Notes: generated by a model not told the origin, from the letters alone. Positions 49,996 through 59,060 are shown, numbered from the stretch's first letter. The stretch: 64,000 bases of DNA from Hymenobacter lucidus (GCF_020447265.1 NZ_JAJADR010000002.1:248001-312000); one strand, 5' to 3'. Numbers and translations: made by a program.

Positions 49996-51519
49996 ATGAA
50001 CACTACCGATAACTCTTCCGAAAGCACCGTCGACGTTGTCCTCATCGGCGCGGGCATCATGAGTGCCACGTTGGGCATCATGCTCAAGGAGTTGCAACCC
50101 GACCTGACCATTACCGTGCTGGAGCGCCTCGACGTGGCGGCCGCCGAAAGCTCCGACGCCTGGAACAACGCTGGTACCGGCCACTCGGCCTTCTGCGAGC
50201 TGAACTACACGCCCGAGCGGCCCGACGGCAGCATCGACATCAGCAAAGCCATCGGCATTGCCGAATCGTTTGAAGTTTCCAAGCAGTTCTGGGCATTTCT
50301 GGCCGAGAAATACGCCGTTAAAGAGCTGCAGCGCTTTATTAACCACATTCCGCACATGAGCTTCGTGTGGGGCGAGCAAAACGTGGAATACCTGCGCAAG
50401 CGCCACGCCGCCCTCGTCCAGTCGCCCCTGTTTCAGGGTATGGAATTCTCCGAAGACCGGCAGCAGATTGAGCAGTGGATTCCGCTGGTGATGGAAGGCC
50501 GCGACGCCAGCCAGTCGGTGGCCGCTACCAATATGAACCTGGGTACCGACGTGAATTTCGGCTCCCTCACCCGCGGCATGTTCTATCTGCTGCAGGAAAA
50601 GCCCGGCGTTACGTTTCACTTCAACCACGAAGTAGAAAAGCTCAAGCGTAAGGAAGATGGCTCGTGGCGCGTGAAAGCCACCGACCGCCTCACCGGCCAG
50701 ACCCGGAAAGTAAATGCCCGGTTCGTGTTTATCGGCGCGGGCGGCGGCTCCCTTACCCTGCTCGAAAAATCGGATATTCCGGAGGGCTACGGCTTCGGCG
50801 GATTCCCCGTGAGCGGCCAGTGGCTGAAGTGCGTCAACCCCGCCGTTATTGAGCGGCACGAGGCCAAGGTGTACGGCAAAGCGGCCGTCGGCTCGCCGCC
50901 TATGTCGGTGCCCCACCTCGATTCGCGCATGATTAACGGCAAGCGGGAGCTGCTCTTTGGCCCCTACGCGGGCTTCAGCACCAAGTTCCTGAAAAAAGGC
51001 TCGTTCCTCGATTTGCCCGCCTCCATCCGGGCCGGCAACCTGCGCCCCATGATTATTGCCGGCCTCAAAAACATTCCCCTCACCCGCTACCTCATCAATC
51101 AGGTGCGCCAGTCGCCCGAAGACCGGCTGGCGGCGCTGAAGGAGTACCTGCCCAACGCCCGGCCCGAAGACTGGCAGCTCGAAATTGCCGGCCAGCGCGT
51201 GCAGGTCATTAAAAAAGACGCGAAGGAAGGCGGCGTGCTCGAGTTCGGCACCGAAGTCGTGAGTGCCGCCGATGGCTCCATTGCGGCGCTGCTGGGTGCT
51301 TCGCCGGGCGCTTCCACGGCCGTTTCCATCATGGTCAGCCTCATCCAGAAGTGCTTCAAGGCGCAGGGCGCGTCACCGGAGTGGCAGGCGCGGTTCAAGG
51401 AAATGATACCCTCCTTCGGCCAGAAGCTCAACGACAACCCCAAACTGCTCCACCAGATTCGCAGCCACACCAGCACCGTGCTGGGCCTGGCCGACGAGGA
51501 GACGGTAGCCAGCAAGTAG
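49996..51519 (+). CDS. mqo: Malate:quinone oxidoreductase
   Basis: Mqo oxidises malate to oxaloacetate and passes electrons to the quinone pool at the inner membrane. The 507-residue protein has the FAD-binding start VDVVLIGAGIMSATLGIMLK, SSDAWNNAGTGHSAFCELNY, FVWGEQNVEYLRKRH and RFVFIGAGGGSLTLLEKSDI. The central and C-terminal parts contain KRELLFGPYAGFSTKFLKKG and LLGASPGASTAVSIMVSLI, as in the Mqo family. It is a single-gene unit with a strong terminator downstream. Confidence 0.96.
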   Translation: MNTTDNSSESTVDVVLIGAGIMSATLGIMLKELQPDLTITVLERLDVAAAESSDAWNNAGTGHSAFCELNYTPERPDGSIDISKAIGIAESFEVSKQFWAFLAEKYAVKELQRFINHIPHMSFVWGEQNVEYLRKRHAALVQSPLFQGMEFSEDRQQIEQWIPLVMEGRDASQSVAATNMNLGTDVNFGSLTRGMFYLLQEKPGVTFHFNHEVEKLKRKEDGSWRVKATDRLTGQTRKVNARFVFIGAGGGSLTLLEKSDIPEGYGFGGFPVSGQWLKCVNPAVIERHEAKVYGKAAVGSPPMSVPHLDSRMINGKRELLFGPYAGFSTKFLKKGSFLDLPASIRAGNLRPMIIAGLKNIPLTRYLINQVRQSPEDRLAALKEYLPNARPEDWQLEIAGQRVQVIKKDAKEGGVLEFGTEVVSAADGSIAALLGASPGASTAVSIMVSLIQKCFKAQGASPEWQARFKEMIPSFGQKLNDNPKLLHQIRSHTSTVLGLADEETVASK

Positions 51520-51539
51520 CCGATTGGTTTGTCGATGGT

Positions 51540-51730
51540 TGCGTTGTTTCTGCTACCATCCTGAGTAAAGCGAAGAACCTTCCCCGCCTACCCCATTATA
51601 GTTTTTGCCAACATGAAAAAGCCCTTTACCGCGCAGGTGGCAAAGGGCTTTTTCATGTGGAAGAACGGTTGATACTTATCAGAGGAAGGTCCTTCATTCC
51701 GCTGCGCTACACTCAGGATGACAGCTGAAA
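51540..51730. repeat. Inverted-repeat element with terminator between mqo and a methyltransferase
   Basis: CATCCTGAGTAAAGCGAAGA on the left (51557) is answered by the complement of CATCCTGAGTGTAGCGCAGC on the right (about 51700-51720), again flanking a central AAAGCCCTTT stem. The CATCCTGAG..AGCGAAG word is a second widely dispersed bacterial repeat that I recognise. The remainder of 51520-51826 shows no supported gene. Confidence 0.7.
51612..51657. terminator. Strong bidirectional terminator after mqo
   Basis: CATGAAAAAGCCCTTT and its perfect complement form a 16-bp stem around a GC-rich loop. It serves mqo on the left and the convergent methyltransferase gene on the right. Confidence 0.8.
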
Positions 51731-51826
51731 CCACATCAGCACGCGAAATGCTTCGGACTCTGCTTGAAGCGCAAAATGCTCGGAATGATGATTCTATAAA
51801 AAACGTAGCAAAACCCCAACCCCGGG

Positions 51827-52630
51827 CTACGGCTTCACGGCTACCACCGAGTACACCAGCGGGGCCTGGTCGCCGAGCGGACCGATGCGAAAGGTGCCGT
51901 CGGGCTGGGCTACGGTGTGGGCAAAGCAGTTGTAGGGCGAATAGTCGTACTCGGCGAAATGGGTGAGTTGCAGGCCCGCCGTCAGTAGGCTGCCGATAAC
52001 CTCGCTCAAGCTATGATTCCAGGTAACGGACTGGTGCGTGATGTCTGCGTCCTGGTCGGCGTAAGTGCCCACCTCGGTTTCCTCAATGGGGCCAGTGTTG
52101 AAATAGCTGTATTCCAGGCGCTGAAAATCGTTGTCGAACATCCAGACCACCGGGTGAAACTCGACCAGTACCAGCCGGCCGCCGGGCCGCAGGTAGCGCT
52201 GCACCAGCGCGGCCCAAGGCGCCAGGTCGGGCCACCAGTTCAGCACGCCGTAGCTCATATACACCACGTCGAACTGCGCTCCGGGCAGATAGAGGGGCAA
52301 GTCGTGCACGTCGCAGCAGATGAACTCGGCCGGCACGCCCAGCTCGGCACTCAGCCCGCGGGCCGCCGCAATGGCAGCATCCGATAAATCGACGCCCGTC
52401 ACTACAGCCCCGAGCCGGGCTAGGGAAAGGCTATCCTGCCCGAAATGGCATTGCAAATGCAGCACACGCTGGCCGGCCACGTCGCCCAATAGCGCCAGCT
52501 CGATGCCGTTTAAAGACGATTTGCCGGCTTTAAACGCCTCCACGGCGTAGAACTCCGACGTGAGGTGCAGGCCGGTGCGGGCATTCCACAGGGCCCGGTT
52601 CAGGGCGAGGTAATCGGGAGCGGTAGACAT
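51827..52630 (-). CDS. Class I SAM-dependent methyltransferase
   Basis: The start at 52630 (MSTAPDYLALNRALWNARTG) gives 267 residues; the ORF continues upstream without family-like sequence. The Rossmann domain shows VLHLQCHFGQDSLSLARLGA (motif I), TGVDLSDAAIAAAR (motif II), FICCDVHDLPLYLP (motif III) and FDVVYMSYGVLNWWPDL (motif IV). The C-terminal part has LSEVIGSLLTAGLQLTHFAEY. The sequence resembles Bacteroidota small-molecule methyltransferases. The substrate is unknown. It converges with mqo. Confidence 0.91.
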   Translation of the reverse strand: MSTAPDYLALNRALWNARTGLHLTSEFYAVEAFKAGKSSLNGIELALLGDVAGQRVLHLQCHFGQDSLSLARLGAVVTGVDLSDAAIAAARGLSAELGVPAEFICCDVHDLPLYLPGAQFDVVYMSYGVLNWWPDLAPWAALVQRYLRPGGRLVLVEFHPVVWMFDNDFQRLEYSYFNTGPIEETEVGTYADQDADITHQSVTWNHSLSEVIGSLLTAGLQLTHFAEYDYSPYNCFAHTVAQPDGTFRIGPLGDQAPLVYSVVAVKP

Positions 52631-52755
52631 AGCGCGGGTGGGTAAACGGGCAGAATAGAATCGAAAATAGGCAGAAAACAGGCAGAAAGAAGCAGGAAGC
52701 CGCCAAACCAAGCTCAACCCTAGCCGTAAGCAACTATTAATATCTTCGTTGCCCT

Positions 52756-53157
52756 ATGTACCACACCTTACCAGCCCGCGAGTATCAGAACCTGAGCTAC
52801 CGGGATGACGTCTGCTTTATCATCAACCGCATCCTGCGCCCCCTGGATACCACCGAAATTCAGGAAGCTTACTCCGTAATGCTGGAAGCAGCCGGCCACT
52901 ACGGCTGCCAGCACTGGCTCATCGACCTGCGCCGCGACGCCACCTACCGCCCCCGGCTGCTTACCACATTTTTCCCCCAGCCCGGCGACCAGGCCGGCTC
53001 CCTCACTTACCTAGCCTACCTCGTGTCGCCGACGCTGCTGGCCGAAATGGAAGCACTGGGCGACGTGCCAGCCCCCGATTTTTACGAGGGCCTGGCCTAC
53101 CGCGCCCGGATCTTCGTGGACGAGCAGGCCGCCCAGGATTGGCTAGCTGGCCACTGA
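52756..53157 (+). CDS. Small protein, possibly STAS/SpoIIAA-like
   Basis: The 133-residue protein has alternating strands and helices: LSYRDDVCFIINRILRPLDT, EIQEAYSVMLEAAGHYGCQH, then HWLIDLRRDATYRPRLLTTF and SLTYLAYLVSPTLLAEMEAL. The DLRRD segment after a short hydrophobic strand resembles SpoIIAA-like/STAS-like proteins of this order, but I do not claim a specific function. It is alone between two minus-strand genes. A TATCTTCG word (about 52741-52748) lies just upstream and could be a weak -7 element. Confidence 0.65.
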   Translation: MYHTLPAREYQNLSYRDDVCFIINRILRPLDTTEIQEAYSVMLEAAGHYGCQHWLIDLRRDATYRPRLLTTFFPQPGDQAGSLTYLAYLVSPTLLAEMEALGDVPAPDFYEGLAYRARIFVDEQAAQDWLAGH

Positions 53158-53167
53158 GTGCTAAAAC

Positions 53168-54094
53168 TTACTGCTTCACCGGCAAAAACACTTCTGCCAG
53201 CATACACCGTGCACTACCGCCCCCAATAGTTTCGATGGTGGGAATGGGCAGCGGCACCAGTTCGCAGTATTGGCCGAGCGTGGCGCGCTGCGCCGGCATG
53301 AGGGCCTCGAAGGCACTCTGTGACATTGCCAGCAGCTCTCTGGCGCCAGCGGCGGGCTGCAGCGTGAGCATATTGCCGGCAAAGCGCGCCACCTGCGCCA
53401 GCGAAATAGGCACGATTTCGTGACCCGTGCTTTCCAGCGACTCCGTTACGGCGGCCTGCTCGGTGGCATTCGTTATGCTTTCCAGGCATACTACCGCAAA
53501 CCGAGCGCCCACGCACATCATCACATTAGTATGGTAAATTTCCTGCCCCTGCTGGTCGTAGGAGTGAAAAGCCACCGGGCGGTAGCCTAGCTGCGCCGCC
53601 ACGTCGGCAAACAGTCCCGCATCGGTGCGGGCCGATACGCAGGCGTAGGCCACGCGGTGCAGATGGTCGAAGATGATGCTGCCGGTGCCTTCCAGAAACC
53701 GATTCTGCGCTTCGTAGTGCGACAAATCTACGACTTCGGTGAGGGCAAACTGCTGGCTGAGCTGGGCCAGAATATCGGGCCGCCGCTCGGCGCGGCGGTT
53801 GGGCGCACACATGGGGTAAAGCAGCACGCGGCCATCGGGATGAAACGTGCCCCAGTTGTTAGGAAATACCGCGTCGGGCTTGGCCGGCTCCGGCGTGTCG
53901 TCGAATACCAGCACTTGCATGCCCTTGCCGCGCAGCGTAGCAGCTAAGTTGTCGAATTCGGCAAAGGCTTTTTCCTGCACCTCCGCATCCGAGAGGCCGG
54001 CTATGGCCTGCTGAAAGTGGTTAGAGGCCGCCGTTTCGGCATTAAAGGCAAAGCGGACGGGCCGCACGAGAAACACGGTGGAAGCAGACTGCAT
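53168..54094 (-). CDS. ctlX: CtlX-like amidinotransferase/deiminase-superfamily protein
   Basis: The start at 54094 (MQSASTVFLVRPVRFAFNAE) gives 308 residues. The protein has the guanidino-group-modifying fold: PDAVFPNNWGTFHPDGRVLL (Asp/Asn substrate region), EGTGSIIFDHLHRVAYAC (catalytic His nearby), TNVMMCVGARFAVVCLE and a C-terminal active-site Cys in GGSARCMLAEVFLP. This matches the citrulline-utilisation CtlX group. Neighbours do not include arginine or citrulline pathway genes, so the exact reaction is inferred from the family. Confidence 0.87.
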   Translation of the reverse strand: MQSASTVFLVRPVRFAFNAETAASNHFQQAIAGLSDAEVQEKAFAEFDNLAATLRGKGMQVLVFDDTPEPAKPDAVFPNNWGTFHPDGRVLLYPMCAPNRRAERRPDILAQLSQQFALTEVVDLSHYEAQNRFLEGTGSIIFDHLHRVAYACVSARTDAGLFADVAAQLGYRPVAFHSYDQQGQEIYHTNVMMCVGARFAVVCLESITNATEQAAVTESLESTGHEIVPISLAQVARFAGNMLTLQPAAGARELLAMSQSAFEALMPAQRATLGQYCELVPLPIPTIETIGGGSARCMLAEVFLPVKQ

Positions 54095-54268
54095 AGCGCG
54101 GGGCAGTGAGTGAAGGCGCAAGTAGGCGAATATAGGGCTGCCGGGCAATGCGGCTATTGGCCCAATTATACCCTTACCCTAAAACGCAGACACCTCCCGG
54201 CAAAGACGCGTTAGCCTTCACCGGGAGATGCTGACGTAGTTAACGGATTGCAGCCGCTACTCTACCGG

Positions 54269-55255
54269 CTACAGGTAAATAGTGTGAATACCTTCGCCCT
54301 GTCCTTTCGAGCCGACGCCGGATACCGACGCACTGATTTTCACCGGGCTGCCATCGTAGGAGAAGCTGAAGCTGCCCGTGGGGGTGGCCCAGCCGTAGGC
54401 CCAGGTGAGCTGGGCATAGGTGTTGCGCAGTACGTAGCGACGCTGCCGGGCATCGGCCGAGCCCACTGACATCCAGGCCGTAGCCGTGCCGGAGTTGGTC
54501 GTGATTCTGCCGCTCTCATACAGAATACTGTGTTTCACGGTGATGTGGCCGCGCTGGCCACCCCACACCCACTTGATGTCGAAGCTGAGCACAGTAGCCG
54601 TAAAGGCTGAAGCAGTTACTTTGGCCTGCTCACCGGCTGCGGCGCTTTTCAGCTGGTTGTCGATGGTGAAGACGTTGGCCAGGATGTTGTCGTAGATCAG
54701 GCCTTTTTCGTTGTAGAGGCACAACGAGGTAAAGCGCTTCCCGTTCCGCTCCCACACCAGCTCTGCCTGCCCCTGTCCCGGCTGCACCATTTTATCGAGG
54801 TAGCTGCTGATGCCGGTGCGCGCATCGGCCACGGTGCCAATGGCCGTCGTGTTCTGCTTGCTGGCCGCGGTGCTTTCCTGCAGCGTCAGGAGCTCAAACG
54901 AGGGCGTCCTATTGGCTTTCAGAGCATCTTCGGCGCGATTATAGACCGGAATTACGCTACCGGCATCCAGAATGCGGGCTTTGGCGGCAGCCACGTCGGC
55001 CGCTTTATCCAGCCGGGCCCGAAACGAGTACGACACCAGCTTCAGGTTCAGAGCCGGATTGGAGTTGCCGAAAGCAATGGTGGAGTCGAGCTGGCCCTGA
55101 ATCCGGGCATTGCCCATCTGGGTCAGCGGATTGAGGCCCCGGGCATTGCCGTCCTGAGCTACGGGCTCGGGCAGGTTTTGCTGCTCTTTCTGGCAGGCAG
55201 TGAGCGACGCGGCCGCGAGGGCCGCCCACAGCAGGGAGGTGGTAAGTGTTTTCAT
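54269..55255 (-). CDS. Lipoprotein of unknown function
   Basis: The 328-residue protein has a lipobox ASLTAC (Cys21) followed by a Gln/Glu-rich linker. The body contains IPVYNRAEDALKANRTPSFE, LSSYLDKM-type helices (TGISSYLDKMVQPGQ), ELVWERNGKRFTSLCLYNEK and a C-terminal beta-rich region with repeated GTATAWMSVGSADARQ and WGWATPTGSFSF-like strands. No domain is recognised. It stands alone and is preceded by an AT-rich tract. It may be an adhesive or sensing lipoprotein on the cell surface. Confidence 0.75.
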   Translation of the reverse strand: MKTLTTSLLWAALAAASLTACQKEQQNLPEPVAQDGNARGLNPLTQMGNARIQGQLDSTIAFGNSNPALNLKLVSYSFRARLDKAADVAAAKARILDAGSVIPVYNRAEDALKANRTPSFELLTLQESTAASKQNTTAIGTVADARTGISSYLDKMVQPGQGQAELVWERNGKRFTSLCLYNEKGLIYDNILANVFTIDNQLKSAAAGEQAKVTASAFTATVLSFDIKWVWGGQRGHITVKHSILYESGRITTNSGTATAWMSVGSADARQRRYVLRNTYAQLTWAYGWATPTGSFSFSYDGSPVKISASVSGVGSKGQGEGIHTIYL

Positions 55256-55570
55256 GTGAGTTGGTTGGAAAGGGTAGGAATGGATGAGTACTTACCAAAG
55301 ATGCCCCCAAACCTTCACCAACAAAAGGAACAATATATAATAATTATATATAGTATAAATTAAATAAATACTTAGCTATAATTCAGCAGCTCGACGATTG
55401 AATTGTGGAAAAGGTAAATTTTGCGCTGGTCTTGTGCACCGCTTCCCAGAAGAAACCTCTGGCAAATGTGACATACATTGGCTTCGATTTCAGGTGCATA
55501 GCGGCACCTCATTTCGTTGTGAACGAGAGCTCCGGCAGCCCCTCCTCCTGACCAGCGCCTCACCCGCGGG
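55256..55570. other. Intergenic stretch with an AT-rich island
   Basis: About 55325-55375 is strikingly AT-rich for this genome (AATATATAATAATTATATAT and neighbouring TATAGTATAAATTAAATAAA). The remainder contains two overlapping short ORFs on opposite strands (55398-55595 and 55372-55599) that overlap the end of the next gene and show no family resemblance, so neither is called. A TCTTTG word (about 55298, minus strand) could be the promoter of the lipoprotein gene. Confidence 0.55.
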
Positions 55571-56755
55571 TTACAGATACGACAGCCACCAGTAGGCATG
55601 GCGCTGCTTGAAGCGCTGGTACCAGCGGCAGGGCCAATATAAGGCTACCACCACCAGCAGCCAGACAACATAGGCTCGCAACAGGCTCGGCTGGTAAGCG
55701 GCGGGCCATTCTTTAGGGTTGAGAAAACCCAGATTCACCGGCTGCCCAAACTGCCAGTATGTCCACAGCAAGGCGCTGGCACTGATGAGCAGCAAGTGGA
55801 GCAGGTAGTAGAAGAACGGCACCCGGCCAAACGTGCGCAGCACCTCGCTCAACCGGTTTTGCGCCGCCCCCAGCGGGCTGCTGAGCAGCAGCAGGGCCGT
55901 ACCCAGTGTGAGGCTCAGAAACAGTAACGACGGTGGATATTTCGCCACGTTCAAAAACGATAATACACTGTAGGCCAGTCCGCGTACCTGTGGGCTCCAG
56001 GGGGCCGGGTCGCCGTACCAGTTGGTAGCGCGCAGCACCACAAACCCCAGCAGCAAGCCCACTCCGGCCAGGCGCAGGCGGCGCGTACGCTCGGGAGGCG
56101 GCAGCAAAAACCAGGGCCCCAGCCAGTAACCGGCCGCCAGCACCGCCGCCCAGGGCCCGATGGTATAGGCCATCAGAAAAGCCGGTAAGCCGCTGGGTGG
56201 AATCAGAAAAGGGGTGTGGTAGAAAAGCCCCAGCGCTACGGTAGCCGGGGTAGTGGTTTCGAAGCCGGGCAGCAGCAGGTGCTGGCCGGCCAGCATACCA
56301 AAGGCCAGCACGCCCAGCAGCCAGCGCGGCAGCCACAGCAGCCCGGCCAGCAGTACCATGCCCCAGCCCACGGCCCAGATTACCTGCAGCAGAATCATTT
56401 GGTAGCTCCACTGCAGTATGGGACTGATGACGAGCAGCTCCAGGGCCACCAGCCACAGACCGCGCGTGAGCAGAAACCAGCTGACACGCCGCCGGTTGGG
56501 CTGCTTCTGCTGGTAGAGAAAAATACTGACTCCGGCCAGCAACACAAAGGTTGGGGCGCAGAAATGGGTAATCCAGCGCGAGAAGAACAGCAGTATCGAA
56601 GTCTGCGCTATATCCTCGGGCCGCACGGGCGTCGGACTCCAGAATTCGCGCACGTGGTCGAGGGCCATGATAACCATGACCAGGCCCCGCACCAGGTCGA
56701 TAGCGGGTACGCGGGCAGCCGCCACGCGGGCCGGCAACGGAGAAACCAGGGGCAT
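55571..56755 (-). CDS. DUF1624-type multi-helix membrane protein
   Basis: The 394-residue protein has about ten hydrophobic helices. Its N-terminus (PAIDLVRGLVMVIMALDHVR) is the hallmark of DUF1624/heparan-alpha-glucosaminide N-acetyltransferase-like membrane proteins, with RWITHFCAPTFVLLAGVSIF following. Later segments include FLMAYTIGPWAAVLAAGYWL and RVPFFYYLLHLLLISASALL. A membrane acyl-transfer reaction is possible but the catalytic residues of characterised members are not verified here. It lies in a minus-strand run of envelope genes. Confidence 0.88.
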   Translation of the reverse strand: MPLVSPLPARVAAARVPAIDLVRGLVMVIMALDHVREFWSPTPVRPEDIAQTSILLFFSRWITHFCAPTFVLLAGVSIFLYQQKQPNRRRVSWFLLTRGLWLVALELLVISPILQWSYQMILLQVIWAVGWGMVLLAGLLWLPRWLLGVLAFGMLAGQHLLLPGFETTTPATVALGLFYHTPFLIPPSGLPAFLMAYTIGPWAAVLAAGYWLGPWFLLPPPERTRRLRLAGVGLLLGFVVLRATNWYGDPAPWSPQVRGLAYSVLSFLNVAKYPPSLLFLSLTLGTALLLLSSPLGAAQNRLSEVLRTFGRVPFFYYLLHLLLISASALLWTYWQFGQPVNLGFLNPKEWPAAYQPSLLRAYVVWLLVVVALYWPCRWYQRFKQRHAYWWLSYL

Positions 56756-56865
56756 AAGCAGCGGATTGAATCAGCTGCCAAGGTTGATAAAAGCACGGAT
56801 AGTTGCCCGGCTTTTTTCACCGGCCTTTTGCGCCACCCGCTTAGCAGGCCAGCGCCCGGCTTATA

Positions 56866-57702
56866 CTACAACTGCTTGGTTATAAGCAATCCGCCGTAGG
56901 AATAGCCATTCACATTCACTCCCTGCAGCGGCGAGAAGGAATAGCCTGTGCGGCGGCCCGACTTGTGCAGCTGCGGCACGACCACACCCACAGTAGCCCC
57001 TAGAGCGTAGCCTACGAGGTTGTCGGAGAGGAAGTGCTTGCCGGCTTTCATCCGCGAATAGGCCACAGCGGCGGGCAGCACAGCCGCCGCGCCCCATACG
57101 AAGGGCTCGGCGCGCGAGTCGGGGTTGAAATCGTGAAATACCTTGGCGGCGAAAAACGTGGCGGTAGCCGTGTGGGCTGTGTGGCCGGCAAAGAAGGAGT
57201 TGGTGGCAATCTTGCTGCTACGCTCCGAGGGTGAGCCGCCGGGGCCGTAGGTAAAAGGCCGCAGCCGGTGCACGGTGCCCACCGTCATGGTGAAGACGGC
57301 GGCGGTGGTAGCCATCGTTTCGAGGTACAGACCCAGCACCTGCCCGTAGCGGCCCCGGGCGTTGGGGTTCAGGGCCAGCAGGCCGGGAGCCGCCGCCAGG
57401 GAGCCATAGCACATCAGGTCGCCGGCCAGCTGGGCCCGCTCACTGTAGTTGCCGGCCACGAACCGGTCGAATTTGGGCACATCATTCTTGTTGAGAGCCG
57501 CCAGCTCGGCTTCCGTAGGTCCGTTCTTTTGCTGCACCAGGTACAGCCCTACTCCGCTGAGAGCACCCAGGCCCATAGTAATGGGACCATCGACGGCAAA
57601 GCGGGTGCGGTAAGGCGAGTTGGGAGCTTGCTGGGCGGTGGCGGCGGGAGCAGCAGTGAGCAGCAGCGCTCCGGAGAGCAGCAAGGGTGAGAACAGCTTC
57701 AT
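56866..57702 (-). CDS. PAP2-family phosphatase with signal peptide
   Basis: The start at 57702 (MKLFSPLLLSGALLLTAAPA) gives 278 residues with a signal peptide. The three PAP2 motifs are visible: a lysine/arginine motif ending VHRLRPFTYGPGG, the SxxxGH motif in NSFFAGHTAHTATATFFAAK, and the SRMKAGKHFLSDNLVGYALG motif with His and Asp. The active site faces the periplasm and the substrate is a lipid or undecaprenyl pyrophosphate or similar. The C-terminus (YSFSPLQGVNVNGYSYGGLL) is beta-rich and unusual for short PAP2 proteins. Confidence 0.9.
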   Translation of the reverse strand: MKLFSPLLLSGALLLTAAPAATAQQAPNSPYRTRFAVDGPITMGLGALSGVGLYLVQQKNGPTEAELAALNKNDVPKFDRFVAGNYSERAQLAGDLMCYGSLAAAPGLLALNPNARGRYGQVLGLYLETMATTAAVFTMTVGTVHRLRPFTYGPGGSPSERSSKIATNSFFAGHTAHTATATFFAAKVFHDFNPDSRAEPFVWGAAAVLPAAVAYSRMKAGKHFLSDNLVGYALGATVGVVVPQLHKSGRRTGYSFSPLQGVNVNGYSYGGLLITKQL

Positions 57703-57792
57703 AGGGAGGAGAAAAATATGAGGCTGAAACGGGTAACTCAACAGTAGGGTTGGCCGGAGTATTTACTATTATCAACCAACTAGCCAGGCCGC

Positions 57793-58548
57793 TCAGCGGC
57801 GCAGGAAGGCCGCAATTGCCGCGGTTATTTCCTGCTGCTGCGCCTTGGTGGCCCCATCCCACATATCGTTGTGGAGGGTAGCAGGCAGCTGCACGATGCT
57901 TATTCCCAAACCTTTCTGCTCTTCCGGCCCAGGCAGTACGCCTGGGTCGGCGAGCTGGTCGCTGGAGCGGATGGTGAGGATGCGCGGCTGCCGGACGCGC
58001 GGCAGCGGCATGCGGCGGTGGTCGAGCGAGATGAGCTTATCGACCAGTGCCGGGTGTTCGTGGGCAAAGAGTACGGCCATGTCGCCGCCGTTGGAATGGC
58101 CCAGCAACAGCAAGTGGCCGGTATCGAGCCGGGGATAGAGTTGCTGCAACTGCTGGCGCACAAAGAGCATATTCTGCACGCCTCGCGCCCAGTTGGGCCG
58201 GCGGGTTTCGCGCAGGTTGCCGGCGGTGGCAATGGGCTCGTCGGTGGGCAGCTCGTGCTGAATACTAGCCACCAGATAGCCGTGAGCCCCCAACTGGCGG
58301 GCCAGAAAGGAGTAATCTGAGTTGTGGCCGCCGTAGCCGTGGCTGAGCAGGGCCAGCCGCCGCCGGCCAGTCACGGGCCCGTAGAGCAGCACTGGCACCG
58401 GCCGGCGGCGGGTGGTGTCAAACAAACTGAGCGCCTCGATACGAATAGCGGCCGGGGCAGCAGTAGGCGCAAGAGGCATCGAATGCTGGTAGCCGGGCGA
58501 GCAACTACCAGCTAATAAGCTAGTAAACAGGACGAAGGCGTATTTCAT
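57793..58548 (-). CDS. Lipoprotein alpha/beta hydrolase
   Basis: The start at 58548 (MKYAFVLFTSLLAGSCSPGY) opens a lipobox LLAGSC (Cys16) and 251 residues. The ORF runs much further upstream through the next gene in another frame, which I reject. The alpha/beta-hydrolase core shows LALLSHGYGGHNSDYSFLAR (oxyanion region), the nucleophile elbow LLLLGHSNGGDMAVLF (Ser), PRILTIRSSDQLADPGVLPG (Asp-bearing loop) and the candidate catalytic His in LPATLHNDMWDGAT. An ester-type substrate is expected. It lies 24 bp after the small membrane gene on the same strand. Confidence 0.86.
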   Translation of the reverse strand: MKYAFVLFTSLLAGSCSPGYQHSMPLAPTAAPAAIRIEALSLFDTTRRRPVPVLLYGPVTGRRRLALLSHGYGGHNSDYSFLARQLGAHGYLVASIQHELPTDEPIATAGNLRETRRPNWARGVQNMLFVRQQLQQLYPRLDTGHLLLLGHSNGGDMAVLFAHEHPALVDKLISLDHRRMPLPRVRQPRILTIRSSDQLADPGVLPGPEEQKGLGISIVQLPATLHNDMWDGATKAQQQEITAAIAAFLRR

Positions 58549-58571
58549 TACGAGCAAATAGCAGCCAAATT

Positions 58572-59060
58572 TCAGCGGCGGGAGTTGTAGTAGCGGGCCG
58601 TAAGCAGGGCAATGGGCAGGCCGATGCACAGCATCAGAATGGCAGCCGCCATCAGCGCTTTGAGCGGTATGAAGGGCTGGGGTGCCACGCCGGACAAGGG
58701 TACGACCATTCGGTTCATTATCAGCCACACAACTACGCCGTAGCCCAGCCCGGCCGCTACCGGGTGCCGGCCCAGCCACGGCAGGCGCGGATAGAGCCAG
58801 AAATAGGCCACGGTGAAGATGGTAGCAATGAGAAAATGCAGCAGCAGACCCCACACCGCCATTGCCGGTCCGCCCGTGAAGGCCGCTTTGCCAAACACGC
58901 CGCTGGCGACAAACTGCAGCACAATGACCGGACTCTTGCCGGTCGTCAGCGCAAACTGGGTGCAGGCGGCCACAATATCGAGCGTGCCGGCTACCAGGGC
59001 GGTAGTGGCTATGGCCCGCAGCAGGTGGCGGGACGCGGGGCGGCTGGCGGTGGGGCTCAT
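58572..59060 (-). CDS. Small four-helix membrane protein
   Basis: The start at 59060 (MSPTASRPASRHLLRAIATT) gives 162 residues. Four hydrophobic helices are visible (about 14-33, 53-72, 88-105 and 130-152), with segments TALVAGTLDIVAACTQFALT, VFGKAAFTGGPAMAVWGLLL and HPVAAGLGYGVVVWLIMNRM. The pattern resembles a family of uncharacterised Bacteroidota inner-membrane proteins sometimes linked to envelope genes. It precedes the lipoprotein hydrolase by 23 bp, so an operon is likely. Confidence 0.75.
   Translation of the reverse strand: MSPTASRPASRHLLRAIATTALVAGTLDIVAACTQFALTTGKSPVIVLQFVASGVFGKAAFTGGPAMAVWGLLLHFLIATIFTVAYFWLYPRLPWLGRHPVAAGLGYGVVVWLIMNRMVVPLSGVAPQPFIPLKALMAAAILMLCIGLPIALLTARYYNSRR

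Noticed and set aside
49963..50916. 317-codon minus-strand ORF opposite mqo
   Set aside because: Shadow of a clear Mqo; it also covers the mqo start region.
51718..51966. 82-codon plus-strand ORF starting inside the repeat after mqo
   Set aside because: It begins in a repeat arm and runs antisense into the methyltransferase gene.
55372..55599. Opposed short ORFs (55398-55595 plus, 55372-55599 minus)
   Set aside because: They overlap each other and the end of the DUF1624 gene and show no recognisable family. The CHIC cysteine pattern alone is not enough.
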